From JAVBTT01 sp031550325 (GTDB taxonomy: Bacteria; Bacillota; Clostridia; Oscillospirales; UBA929): 17,114 nucleotides of DNA. Both the position numbers and the translations under genes were made by a program. Below the pieces are notes generated by a model. It was not told the DNA's origin, did not search any database, and saw only the letters and a list, made by a program, of their open reading frames with translations. Shown here one piece after another: positions 1 to 8,147 of the stretch. Position 1 is the first letter of the stretch. The number at the start of each line of letters is the position of its first letter. The stretch is from assembly GCA_031550325.1 (NCBI GenBank), contig JAVBOR010000056.1:1-17114 (forward strand). The letters run 5' to 3'.

Positions 1-219
1 CGCCGAAGGCGGAGGGTCCCTGCTGGACTGGTTGAGCGCAAAGTATGGAAACATGTGACTTTCACGGATTCACTCCGGGAAAGTCACCCAATGCGCGTCT
101 TCACAAAGACGCGTTCCTTCTCCCGTTTGTAGACAAATCGAAGGTTTGTCTACAGTCTCAAGTGCCTTCCCGGTTTCACTCCGGGAAGGCACTGCGTTTT
201 TTGTCCTTTATCGGTTTTC
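1..219 (+). repeat. Composite hairpin repeat, copy I (cut by left edge)
   Basis: This stretch is an array of short perfect hairpins. They are GTCC/GGAC at 16-28; module A with stem 55-63/79-87 (GTGACTTTC/GAAAGTCAC) around an inner CGGA/TCCG; module B with stem 94-101/106-113 (CGCGTCTT/AAGACGCG); module C with stem 128-137/145-154 (TGTAGACAAA/TTTGTCTACA); a second A-type hairpin with a 13-bp perfect stem 161-173/181-193; and a 17-base tag starting GTCCTTT at 203-219. Positions 1-120 align base for base with 12308-12427 apart from scattered changes. That similarity begins at base 1, so the element probably starts left of the window. No ORF here looks coding. Confidence 0.82.
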
Positions 220-262
220 AGAGAGGCGAAGACCCGAGAGACTTTTTTCTGCCCAGCAGCCG

Positions 263-303
263 GAAGGGTTTCGGTGACAAAAGCGGCCCGGGCTTCGCTT
301 TTG
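263..303. repeat. Degenerate repeat module plus hairpin upstream of the metal operon
   Basis: CAAAAGCG (278-285) pairs perfectly with CGCTTTTG (296-303). Read on the minus strand, 263-286 resembles the CCGCTTTGTCACAGAACC block seen at 9019-9034, so this may be a decayed module in inverted orientation. It lies about 60 bases before the promoter of the metal operon. It has no clean T-run, so I do not call it a terminator. Confidence 0.4.
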
Positions 304-361
304 GGGTTTCTTTCCAGAGCGCGCTGGCCAAAAAAGGACGCCTGAACAAGCTGCTTCCCTC

Positions 362-390
362 TTGACAAAAGCCGACAGGAGCTTTATAAT
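362..390 (+). promoter_or_regulatory. Sigma-A promoter of the metal operon
   Basis: TTGACA at 362-367 and TATAAT at 385-390 are both exact consensus with a 17-base spacer. Transcription should start near 397, about 50 bases before the regulator start codon. The strength of the promoter suits a gene held off by a repressor bound just downstream. Confidence 0.9.
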
Positions 391-424
391 AACAATTGAA
401 CATATATTCAACCGTTCAATTGTT
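391..424. promoter_or_regulatory. ArsR/SmtB-type operator
   Basis: Two nested palindromes directly follow the -10 box. The inner one, TTGAACATATATTCAA (396-411), fits the TGAA-N6-TTCA operator core of the ArsR/SmtB/CadC family. The outer one is a perfect 10-base inverted repeat, AACAATTGAA (391-400) and TTCAATTGTT (415-424). A dimer bound here would cover the transcription start and block the polymerase until metal releases it. The motif and position are seen directly; regulator binding is inferred from family knowledge. Confidence 0.85.
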
Positions 425-445
425 ATTGTTAGGGAGGCAGACGCC

Positions 446-799
446 ATGTCCGATGTGCCGATATGCTCCGCCAATGTGATTCATGTCGATCTGGTCAACA
501 AGGTCAGGGAAAAAATGCCCGAGGACGAGCTGCTGATCGATCTCGCCGAGCTCTACAAGCTTTTTGGAGACTCCACGCGCGTCAAGCTCCTGTACGCGCT
601 TTCCGAGTCGGAGCTGTGCGTATGCGACCTTGCGGCGCTCCTGAACACGACCACCTCTGCGGTCTCGCATCAGCTCAGGCTTCTCAAAAGCGCCCGGCTG
701 GTCAAGTCGCGCAAGCAGGGTAAAATTGTGTTTTATGAGCTCAGCGACGACCATGTGCGCACCATTTTCCGACAGGGCGTCGAACACATTCAGGAATAG
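446..799 (+). CDS. CadC/SmtB-type ArsR-family metal-sensing repressor
   Basis: A 117-residue winged-helix repressor. The start is the ATG at 446, preceded by AGGGAGG at 431-437; longer readings would start inside the promoter. ELCVCDLA carries Cys58 and Cys60, and with Cys7 near the N terminus this matches the alpha-3N soft-metal site of CadC, which senses Cd, Pb and Zn. The second N-terminal Cys of CadC is absent. The recognition helix region is about 63-84. The last helix carries Asp101, His103, His114 and Glu117, spaced exactly as the SmtB/CzrA alpha-5 zinc site (D-x-H-x10-H-x2-E). Both sensor sites therefore look possible. It sits 11 bases before the P-type ATPase and very probably controls it through the palindromes at 391-424. 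Family is certain; the exact metal is inferred. Confidence 0.93.
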   Translation: MSDVPICSANVIHVDLVNKVREKMPEDELLIDLAELYKLFGDSTRVKLLYALSESELCVCDLAALLNTTTSAVSHQLRLLKSARLVKSRKQGKIVFYELSDDHVRTIFRQGVEHIQE

Positions 800-810
800 A
801 AGGTGCCGAA

Positions 811-2880
811 ATGCAAAAGCAGTATACGCTCAGCGGGCTGGACTGTCCCGACTGCGCCGCCAAGCTCGAACGCAGCCTGCGCGGCGTGCGGGGCGTCCAA
901 TCGGCCAGCATCAACTTTTTAAACCGGACGCTGTCGATGAAAACCGACGATCAGGCCAAAGACAGCGACATTCTCTCTGTTCTGCGCGAATGGGAGGTCA
1001 GCCCGGAGGCCGTCAAGGCAAGCCGCGCTCCTTTTTGGCGCACGCTCTCGGAGGGCAAAGCGCTGCTCATCAGGCTCGGGCTCAGCGGCGCGCTGTTCGC
1101 CCTGGGCTTCCTGCCCGGCATTCCCGAAGCCGCTCGCCTGACCCTGAATATCTTGGCTTACCTCCTGGCGGGCGGCGACGTACTGTTTAGCGCCGTGCGC
1201 AATGTGACGCGCGGACATATGCTGGATGAAAACTTTTTAATGGCAGTCGCCAGCCTTGGCGCCATCGCCATACATGAGGTCCCCGAGGCCGTCGCCGTCA
1301 TGCTGTTTTATCAGGTCGGCGAATACTTCCAAAGCATGGCCGTCGGGCGGTCGCGCAAAAGCATCGCTGCACTCATGGATGTCAGGCCGGACACGACCAC
1401 GCTTTTGGTCGGCACCGCCTGGCGAGAGGTGTCCCCCGAGGAGGTCTCCCCCGGCGACATCGTTCTGGTGCGCCCCGGCCAGCGCGTGCCGCTGGACGGC
1501 GAGGTGCGCTCGGGCGACTCCGAGCTTGACACACGCGCGCTCACCGGCGAGGCAAGGCCGCGAGACGTTCACCCCGGCGCCGCGGTGCTGGCGGGCGTCA
1601 TTAATCTCACGGGCGCGATTGAGGTCAGGGTGACCAAAAAGGCCGGAGATTCCACCGTGGCCAAAATTCTGGAGCTTGTAGAGAACTCCGGCGCTGCCAA
1701 AGCGCCGGCTGAGAAATTCATCACCCGGTTTGCCCGCGTATATACGCCGCTCGTCATCGCGCTGGCGGCGCTCCTGGTTTTGATTCCCCCACTTTTCCTG
1801 CACGGAGACTGGTCGGAATGGATAAACCGCGGGCTTGTTTTCCTCGTCGTTTCCTGCCCCTGCGCGCTTGTAATCTCGGTTCCGCTCAGCTTTTTCGGGG
1901 GCATCGGCGGCGCATCCAAGCTGGGCATTTTGTTTAAGGGCGGCAATTACATGGACGCGCTGGCAGCGGCCGATACGATCGTGTTTGATAAAACAGGCAC
2001 CCTTACGTCCGGTAATCTGCGCGTGTCCGGCGTCTATCCGCAGAAGGGCTTTGAAAACCTATTGGACATCGCCGCCGATGTGGAGCGGCTTTCCACCCAT
2101 CCTCTGGCCCGCGCCATCTGCGAAGCGGGCGGCGGGAAACCGGCGCCGCTGACCGGCGTGGAAGAGCTCGCCGGGTTTGGCGTTTCGGCCATGCGGGACG
2201 GCAAACGCGTCTTCGCCGGGAATACAAGGCTCATGCAGCGCGCCGGGCTAACGGTTTCGCCAAGCGGCTCGACAGCCGTTTACCTTGCCGTTGACGGCGT
2301 GTACGCCGGACGCATCGAGTTCGAGGACGACCTGAAAAAGGACGGCAAGCATGCCCTGCGCGAGCTCAAGGCGCTTGGCGTGCGCAAAACCGTCATGCTC
2401 TCCGGCGACCGCGCGGGCGCCGCCGAGGCAGTCGCGCGCGAGCTCGGCCTTGACGAGGTGCACGCCGAGCTGCTGCCCGCCGACAAGGTTCAGCTGGTGA
2501 AAAAGCTTGAGCATAGTCTGCCCTCCCGAAGGACGCTGTGCTATGTGGGCGACGGCCTCAACGACGCGCCGGTTCTCGCGCACGCCGATGTGGGCGTTGC
2601 CATGGGAGGCGCGGGCGTGGACGCTGCCATTGAAGCAGCCGACGTCGTGATCATGTCTGACGAGCTTTCCAAGCTGCCCCTGGCCATCCGCATCGCGCGG
2701 CGCACCCGCCGCATTGTCGTGGAAAATATCGTTTTCGCGCTGGGTCTCAAGGCGGTCATCCTCGCGCTGGGCGCGATGGGGCTGGCTGGCATCTGGCTGG
2801 CCGTGTTCGCCGATGTGGGCGTCGCCATGCTGGCCGTACTCAACGCCATGCGCGCCATGAAAACGTCCCATCTCCGGTAA
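811..2880 (+). CDS. cadA: P1B-type heavy-metal efflux ATPase (Zn/Cd/Pb)
   Basis: A 689-residue inner-membrane pump that uses ATP to export soft divalent metals. In order it shows an N-terminal HMA domain with the CxxC metal site (Cys12, Cys15), the actuator loop TGE (245-247), the transmembrane metal motif CPC (349-351), the phosphorylated Asp393 in DKTGTLT, the HP dipeptide at 430-431, the hinge GDGLNDAP (from about 580), and an Asp (about 668) in the last helix, as in the ZntA/CadA subgroup rather than copper pumps. There is a single HMA domain and no His-rich stretch. Start ATG 811 follows AAGGTG. It is cotranscribed with the ArsR-type repressor 11 bases upstream, whose Zn/Cd/Pb-type ligands agree with the pump's class. 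Whether Zn, Cd or Pb is the main substrate cannot be read from sequence. Confidence 0.95.
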   Translation: MQKQYTLSGLDCPDCAAKLERSLRGVRGVQSASINFLNRTLSMKTDDQAKDSDILSVLREWEVSPEAVKASRAPFWRTLSEGKALLIRLGLSGALFALGFLPGIPEAARLTLNILAYLLAGGDVLFSAVRNVTRGHMLDENFLMAVASLGAIAIHEVPEAVAVMLFYQVGEYFQSMAVGRSRKSIAALMDVRPDTTTLLVGTAWREVSPEEVSPGDIVLVRPGQRVPLDGEVRSGDSELDTRALTGEARPRDVHPGAAVLAGVINLTGAIEVRVTKKAGDSTVAKILELVENSGAAKAPAEKFITRFARVYTPLVIALAALLVLIPPLFLHGDWSEWINRGLVFLVVSCPCALVISVPLSFFGGIGGASKLGILFKGGNYMDALAAADTIVFDKTGTLTSGNLRVSGVYPQKGFENLLDIAADVERLSTHPLARAICEAGGGKPAPLTGVEELAGFGVSAMRDGKRVFAGNTRLMQRAGLTVSPSGSTAVYLAVDGVYAGRIEFEDDLKKDGKHALRELKALGVRKTVMLSGDRAGAAEAVARELGLDEVHAELLPADKVQLVKKLEHSLPSRRTLCYVGDGLNDAPVLAHADVGVAMGGAGVDAAIEAADVVIMSDELSKLPLAIRIARRTRRIVVENIVFALGLKAVILALGAMGLAGIWLAVFADVGVAMLAVLNAMRAMKTSHLR

Positions 2881-2928
2881 CGCGAACGCTAAAGAACCTC
2901 CGCTTCTCAGACTAAAAAAATGCCTCTT

Positions 2929-2988
2929 GCGCTCGTGCCCTTTTACTGAAAACCGCAAAAGGACGAGCGCGCGTAAGGTTTGTCTACA
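2929..2988 (-). repeat. Repeat fragment forming a hairpin between convergent genes
   Basis: GCGCTCGT (2929-2936) pairs with ACGAGCGC (2963-2970), and inside it CCTTTT pairs with AAAAGG. The minus-strand reading of 2948-2964 matches the 17-base tag at 203-219 and 12278-12294 (three differences or fewer). The bases at 2976-2988 match one arm of module C (GGTTTGTCTACA). On the minus strand the hairpin is followed, after 8 bases, by seven T (2914-2920), so it may also end transcription from the MATE genes. Confidence 0.6.
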
Positions 2989-2998
2989 AAACGAAGCC

Positions 2999-4348
2999 TC
3001 AGACCTTTACCGTCTTCCACTTGCCGCCTCGGAACCGGAAAAACGTCAGCACCGAGCGCAGGATCTGGTCAACTCCCAACGCAATCCAGGCCCCATAAAG
3101 GCCCCATCCGGCCTGATTTACCAGCACAAACGCCAGGATCGGCCGGAATAGCAGCACGCCGATAAACGTGATGACCGTCGTCATCATCGTATCGCCCGCC
3201 CCGCGCAGCGCGCTGGCTGCGATGATCTGCGCGTTTTGAAAGGGAATGATGACGCTCATGATCTTTAAGACGTTGGCGCCCGACTCAATCACGCTCTGGT
3301 CTGTGGTATACAGCGATATGATCGCGCCTCCGAAAAAGAACATCAGCGCGCTGATCGCGATCGACGTCGCAAGCCCAAGTCTGCGCGCGCGTTTGGCGTA
3401 CGTTTCGGCGAGCTCCGGTCTCTGCGCGCCAAGGTTTTGCCCTACCAGGGCGGAGGCCGCCGTGCCAAATGCCTGGCCGTTCATAAAGGAGAGCGCCTGA
3501 ATGTTGAGCGCTGTCTGATGGGTGGCAAAAACCACGGTTCCCAGCCCGGCCACGACGCGCGTAAACAGCATGATCCCGGTCCGGATGACAAGCTGTTCGA
3601 GCATCGCCGGCAGGCCGATGCGCACAACGCGCCAGATGATGCCGCCGTCAGGCCAAAAACTGTCGCGGCGCCTCAGGCTCAAATAAAGCTTTCCGCGCAG
3701 CAAAACGGACAACGAAAAGACAAAGGCGGCAGCCTGCCCGATCACCGTGGCCAGCGCCGCGCCTCCCACCTCCATGCGGGGAAAGCCGAAATTCCCTTCG
3801 ATAAGTAAATAGTTTCCCACGACATTGAACACGTTGGCCATCAGGTTATACCACATCGCCTGGCGGGTGTACCCTGCGCCGCGCAGGGCAGCCGTGATCG
3901 TTGCGGTCAGCGCGAGCACCGGGAAGCCCAGAAGCCGAATGCGCAAATATGTCGCGCCTGCCGCGAGCGTAATCTCATTCTCTGCGCCCATCAGCGCGAT
4001 CAGCCAGCGCGCGCCAACCGTACCCAGCACCGTCATCAAAAGCCCGAGCGCCAGATTGATGAGCATCGTCTGCCGCAAAACCGTGTTTGCGTCGGCCTGC
4101 TCCTCCATGCCCTTAAAGCGCGCGACCAGCGCCGTGGCGCCGACATTGAGCGCAGCGAACGCGCTCATCAGCAGCATTAATGGCTGTGCGCTGAGGCCGA
4201 CCGCGGCCAGCGCCCAGGTACCGAGTCTGCCGACCATCATCAGGTCAACCATGGAGCAGAGCTGCGTCAGAATCAGTTCAACGAGCGCCGGCCAGGCCAG
4301 ACGGCCCACCACCCCGTACTCTTCGCGCATGAGCGTCAGTTTTTTCAT
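2999..4348 (-). CDS. MATE-family multidrug/toxin exporter, downstream member of the pair
   Basis: A 449-residue integral membrane protein of the MATE (NorM/DinF-like) family, expected to have 12 helices in two six-helix bundles and to export cationic compounds or drugs using a Na+ or H+ gradient. The N-terminal pattern (PALVELILTQLCSMVDLMMV), the GFP-R-EVGGAALAT segment near residue 200, and the mirrored second half (PAMLEQLVIRTG and TALNIQALSF) are typical. I chose ATG 4348 because GGGGAGATGG precedes it on the minus strand and it overlaps the stop of the upstream MATE gene in ATGA. A longer reading adds 33 residues that only shadow the neighbour's end. Substrate cannot be predicted. Confidence 0.92.
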   Translation of the reverse strand: MKKLTLMREEYGVVGRLAWPALVELILTQLCSMVDLMMVGRLGTWALAAVGLSAQPLMLLMSAFAALNVGATALVARFKGMEEQADANTVLRQTMLINLALGLLMTVLGTVGARWLIALMGAENEITLAAGATYLRIRLLGFPVLALTATITAALRGAGYTRQAMWYNLMANVFNVVGNYLLIEGNFGFPRMEVGGAALATVIGQAAAFVFSLSVLLRGKLYLSLRRRDSFWPDGGIIWRVVRIGLPAMLEQLVIRTGIMLFTRVVAGLGTVVFATHQTALNIQALSFMNGQAFGTAASALVGQNLGAQRPELAETYAKRARRLGLATSIAISALMFFFGGAIISLYTTDQSVIESGANVLKIMSVIIPFQNAQIIAASALRGAGDTMMTTVITFIGVLLFRPILAFVLVNQAGWGLYGAWIALGVDQILRSVLTFFRFRGGKWKTVKV

Positions 4349-5748
4349 GGTGCCGCCATCTCCCCTATATCCGACTGCTCGCGCGTCACATTCCGAATCC
4401 ACTTCTTTGAGCCAAACCGGGAAAGGCTGGCGACGCACTTCCAGCACTCCTCAAGACACATGACGCCGTATACGACCAGCACCCCCCACTCTAGCAGGAA
4501 CGCAGCCACCGCCGCAAGCGGAAGCGCCAGCGCGTACATGGAAACAATGTCGATGAGCGCGGCCGCCACCACGTCACCGCCGCCGCGCAGCACCCCGACA
4601 ATAACCGTAAAATTAATCGCTTTGAAGGTGATGGCAATAATCGTAATGTAGAGCATGGTTTTGGCAAGCGCAATGGTCTCCTGCGAGGCACTGAACAGCG
4701 GAAACACCAGCGGCGCGACAACCGCCTCAACCATGACGGCCATCACCACCGCCGCGGCAAGGCCAAAGAGCCCTGTGATCTTGATCAGTCTTTTGCCCAG
4801 CTTGTAGATCTCGTCCCGTTCCCCGCCGCGTCCGATGGCGTTGCCGATGATGATCGCCGCGGCGTTGCCAACGCCGAAGTAGAGCGCGGACATGAGACGC
4901 TCTATCGAGATGGCGATGGTGTACGCTGCCACGCCTGAGGCGCTGCCCTGCATATGGCCGATGATGATGGGGAAAATGGAAAAGCCCAGCCCCCACAGCG
5001 TTTCATTGGCGACCACCGGCCCGCTATAGCGGACAAAATCAGACACGAGAACCAATCCCGGGCGAAGCAAGAGCCTTAGGCGCAATTTGAACGGCGACCA
5101 GAACAGCGCGTACCCAAAGGTCACGCAGAACTCCACAACACGCGCCAGCACGGTGGCGAGCGCCGCTCCGGCCACGCCCATGCGCGGAAGGCCGAAGTTT
5201 CCAAAAATCAGTCCATAGTTGAGCACCGTGTTCAATGCCATCGATAGGGCTAAAACGATCGTCCCGATACGCGGATTCTCCATACTGCGCTGTGCGCCCA
5301 GGTAGACCAAGGAAAACCCGTTGAACACATAGGAAACAGCCACAATACGCGCGTATTCCGCCGCAATGGCCACAAGCTCGGCGTTGTCGCTGGTGATAGA
5401 GAAAATCTGACGGGGAAAAAGGGCAACCAGCAGCGCGGCCACGATTGTCACCGTACCGGCACAGTAAAATCCCATGCCGACGATGCGGTTGATCGCGTCC
5501 GTGTCCTTTTTGCCCCAGTACTGCCCGATCAGCACGCTGCATCCGCTTTGAATGCCGAACACAAACAGCATCATCACAAAAAACACGGAGTTGGCCAGCG
5601 TGAGCGCTGCCAGCTCCTGTTCCCCCAGTGCCCCCACCATAAAGGTGTCAAACAGCGACAATGAGCTGTTGATGATATTCTGCAGCGCGATGGGAATGGC
5701 CAGCGCCACCAGACTCTTATAAAACCAACGTTCGGCGGCGCCTCTCAT
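4345..5748 (-). CDS. MATE-family exporter, upstream member of the pair
   Basis: A 467-residue MATE transporter with the same fold as its downstream partner but clearly diverged in sequence. The N terminus (SLVALAIPIALQNIINSSLS), QRSMENPRIGTIV, and GLPRMGVAGAALATVLAR are family landmarks, and two related halves are visible. Start is uncertain. ATG 5748 has no good ribosome site, but overlaps in ATGA the stop of a 20-codon ORF (5807-5745). An in-frame TTG at 5769 has AGGAG only three bases upstream. It follows tex by about 160 bases with no clear promoter or terminator between, so read-through from tex is possible. Its stop overlaps the next MATE start, so the two are almost certainly translated together. 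Confidence 0.9.
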   Translation of the reverse strand: MRGAAERWFYKSLVALAIPIALQNIINSSLSLFDTFMVGALGEQELAALTLANSVFFVMMLFVFGIQSGCSVLIGQYWGKKDTDAINRIVGMGFYCAGTVTIVAALLVALFPRQIFSITSDNAELVAIAAEYARIVAVSYVFNGFSLVYLGAQRSMENPRIGTIVLALSMALNTVLNYGLIFGNFGLPRMGVAGAALATVLARVVEFCVTFGYALFWSPFKLRLRLLLRPGLVLVSDFVRYSGPVVANETLWGLGFSIFPIIIGHMQGSASGVAAYTIAISIERLMSALYFGVGNAAAIIIGNAIGRGGERDEIYKLGKRLIKITGLFGLAAAVVMAVMVEAVVAPLVFPLFSASQETIALAKTMLYITIIAITFKAINFTVIVGVLRGGGDVVAAALIDIVSMYALALPLAAVAAFLLEWGVLVVYGVMCLEECWKCVASLSRFGSKKWIRNVTREQSDIGEMAAP

Positions 5749-5807
5749 ACGCGTCTGCCGGCGCGGCAAACGCTCCTGCGTATCACAAACATAATTGCCT
5801 CTTTCAT
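5745..5807 (-). other. Possible 20-codon upstream ORF before the MATE pair
   Basis: An ATG at 5807 opens a 20-codon frame whose TGA overlaps the MATE ATG at 5748 as ATGA. The peptide is basic at its C-terminal end (RRSVCRAGRR). There is no convincing Shine-Dalgarno site ahead of it, so translation is uncertain. If used, it would give the MATE ATG a coupled start that it otherwise lacks. Confidence 0.25.
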
Positions 5808-5907
5808 CCCGGGTCTCTGCCCAACGCCTTTTCCCGCGCCACAGTCCGGCCGGCGCTGTCTTTAAACAGAAAAAGCTGCGTTTGACGCGGGTAATCCGGT
5901 AGTTTTC

Positions 5908-8064
5908 TTAGGACTGGACGGTCTTCATGCTCAGCGAAATGCGCTTTTTGTCCGCGTCCACGCTCAGCACGGTGACCTCCACGACATCCCCAACCTTGAC
6001 CACCTCTGACGGGTGGCGCACGAAGCGGTTGCTGACCTCGGACACATGAACCAGCCCATCCTGGTGAACGCCGATGTCGACAAACACACCGAAGTCGATG
6101 ACATTGCGCACGGTGCCCTTGAGCTTCATTCCGACTGCCAGGTCGCTTATGCCCATGATATCCGTGCGCAGCATCGGCGGCGGCAGCTCATCGCGAATGT
6201 CCCGCCCCGGCCTGAGCAGTTCCTCCACCATGTCGCGCAGCGTCGGCAGGCCGATGCCCAGCTCGTCGCAGAGCGCAGTCTCGCCAAGGCCCTGCACGCG
6301 GCTTTTCAGATCCCCCAGGCGGCTCTCTTTGATGTCAGTGGCCGAATAGTCACACAGGTCGAGCAGACTTCTGGCAGCCTCATAACTCTCGGGGTGAACC
6401 GCCGTATTGTCCAGAATGTCCTCGCTCTCCGGAACGCGCAAAAATCCGGCGCACTGCTCATAGGCGCGCTTGCCGAGCTTGGGGACGCTGAGCAGCGCCT
6501 TCCGGCCGCGAAACAGTCCGTTCTTTTCCCGGTAGGCCACGATGTTCTTGGCCAGCGACGCGCCGACGCCCGCAACCCTTGTGAGCAGAGGCGCAGAAGC
6601 CGTGTTGAGGTCAACGCCCACGGCGTTGACGCAGCTCTCCACCACGCCATCCAGCGTCTCGGACAGGCGCGCCGGCGGCATATCGTGCTGGTACTGCCCG
6701 ACGCCGATGCTCTTGGGGTCGATTTTCACCAGCTCGGCCAGAGGGTCCTGCAGCCGCCGGGCAATCGACACCGCCGAGCGCAGCGTGAGGTCGAAGTTCG
6801 GAAACTCCTCGGCAGCGAGTTTGGAGGCGGAGTACACGGACGCCCCGGCCTCATTGACCACCATGTAGGACACGCGCCCTCTGAACTGCTTGATCAGCTT
6901 TGCCGTAAAGATCTCGGTCTCTTTGGAGGCCGTTCCGTTTCCTATGGCAATGGCAGATACGCCGTGCCTGCGGATCATGCCGGACAAAAGCTCCTTCGAG
7001 TCGGCCTCGCCGCGCTCGCCGTGGGTGATATAGGCCACCGCCGTGTCAAGCACCCTGCCGGTTTCGTCCACAACCGCCACCTTGCAGCCCGTGCGATAGC
7101 CCGGGTCAAGTCCCATGACGACCTTCCCCTTAATGGGCGGCTGCAGGAGAAGCGGCTTTGTGTTCAGCGCAAACATTTTGATCGCCTGTTCTGACGCCTC
7201 GTCGGTCAGGGCGGCGCGCACCTCGCGCTCCACCGACGGCTGCAGCAGCCGCTTCCAAGCGTCCTGGCAGGCCGCGGCAACCAGCCTCGTGGTGACCGAG
7301 CCCTCCAGAACAAACGAATTGTAGAGAAGAGCCAGCGCGCTGTCCTCGGGAATGTCAACCCAAACCTTTAAAAACCCTTCGCGCTCGCCGCGGTTGACGG
7401 CCAGCAGCCGATGGCTCTGCACGCGCGAAATGGGCTCGGAATACTCATAATACATGCGGTACACACTGTCCTGCTCTGTTTCGGCCTCGGCGCAAAGAGT
7501 TCCCACGCGCCCGATCATCTCCCGCAGCAGCCGGCGCGCGTCCGCGTTGTCGGAAATCCACTCGGCCACGATGTCCGAAGCGCCGGCAAGCGCGTCCTGA
7601 ACGGTCGCAACGCCCTTCTCCTCGTCGACAAAAGGCTCGGCCAGCGCTTCCGGCGTTCCCTCGGTGACGTCCTGCGCAAAGAGAATCTCCGCCAGCGGCT
7701 CCAGGCCCTTTTCGCGGGCAATGGTCGCGCGCGTGCGACGTTTGGGCTTATAGGGCCTGTATATGTCCTCTATTTCAGACTGGGTCAGCGCGTCGTCGAG
7801 CGCCTTTGAAAGCTCCGGCGTCATTTTTCCCTGCGCCTCAATGGAGGCGCGCACCTCATCCCGCCGCTTTTCCAGGTTCCTGAGCCCGGTCAATCTGTCA
7901 GCCAGATCGCGCAACACCTGGTCGTCCATCGATCCGTGGACCTCTTTCCGGTAACGCGCGATAAACGGAATTGTGTTGCCCTCATCCAGCAGTTGGGTGA
8001 CATTGCGCACATGCTGAAGATTCAGTTTCATTTCTTCCGACAAACGGGGTGTGACGTCAACCAT
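5908..8064 (-). CDS. tex: Tex/YdcI-family S1 RNA-binding protein
   Basis: A 718-residue cytoplasmic nucleic-acid-binding protein, close to the usual Tex/YdcI length. It has the N-terminal helical Tex region (about 1-200, including the IPFIARYRKE and DIYRPYKPKRRT segments), a YqgF/RNase H-like domain opening with GLDPGYRTGCKVAVVD (near 320), helix-hairpin-helix motifs around NTASAPLL-RVAGVG and LLSVPKLGKRA, and a C-terminal S1 domain (about 645-715, GTVRNVIDFGVFVDIG). Family members bind RNA/DNA and are tied to transcription and toxin gene expression; the molecular reaction is unsettled. The start ATG 8064 has AAGGGG nine bases upstream; a longer reading would run into the divergent gene. An extended -10 on the minus strand lies about 40 bases upstream. 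Confidence 0.97.
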   Translation of the reverse strand: MVDVTPRLSEEMKLNLQHVRNVTQLLDEGNTIPFIARYRKEVHGSMDDQVLRDLADRLTGLRNLEKRRDEVRASIEAQGKMTPELSKALDDALTQSEIEDIYRPYKPKRRTRATIAREKGLEPLAEILFAQDVTEGTPEALAEPFVDEEKGVATVQDALAGASDIVAEWISDNADARRLLREMIGRVGTLCAEAETEQDSVYRMYYEYSEPISRVQSHRLLAVNRGEREGFLKVWVDIPEDSALALLYNSFVLEGSVTTRLVAAACQDAWKRLLQPSVEREVRAALTDEASEQAIKMFALNTKPLLLQPPIKGKVVMGLDPGYRTGCKVAVVDETGRVLDTAVAYITHGERGEADSKELLSGMIRRHGVSAIAIGNGTASKETEIFTAKLIKQFRGRVSYMVVNEAGASVYSASKLAAEEFPNFDLTLRSAVSIARRLQDPLAELVKIDPKSIGVGQYQHDMPPARLSETLDGVVESCVNAVGVDLNTASAPLLTRVAGVGASLAKNIVAYREKNGLFRGRKALLSVPKLGKRAYEQCAGFLRVPESEDILDNTAVHPESYEAARSLLDLCDYSATDIKESRLGDLKSRVQGLGETALCDELGIGLPTLRDMVEELLRPGRDIRDELPPPMLRTDIMGISDLAVGMKLKGTVRNVIDFGVFVDIGVHQDGLVHVSEVSNRFVRHPSEVVKVGDVVEVTVLSVDADKKRISLSMKTVQS

Positions 8065-8101
8065 GATATTGATCCCCTTGCTTTTTTGTTTTGAATATGT
8101 T

Positions 8102-8110
8102 ATTGTAGCA
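8102..8110 (-). promoter_or_regulatory. Possible extended -10 promoter for tex
   Basis: On the minus strand TGC precedes TACAAT (plus-strand 8102-8110), an extended -10 pattern. It would give a leader of roughly 30 bases before the tex ATG at 8064. No good -35 is visible. I found no convincing consensus promoter for the divergent plus-strand gene in the same 83-base gap. Confidence 0.4.
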
Positions 8111-8147
8111 ACTATGTATATTCGATGCGAAAAAGGGGGTTCTTTTG

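Noticed and set aside
1..219. CRISPR array
   Set aside because: The repeated units are different hairpins in fixed order, not one direct repeat with regular unique spacers.
45..365. ORF across the left intergenic region
   Set aside because: Its sequence simply translates the hairpin repeat and has no ribosome site.
362..445. Longer N terminus for the ArsR-type repressor from a TTG at 362
   Set aside because: That TTG is part of the -35 box, and the added residues translate the promoter and operator.
6013..7194. Long plus-strand ORF opposite tex
   Set aside because: It is the shadow of a clear Tex coding sequence, with no ribosome site and no recognisable domain.
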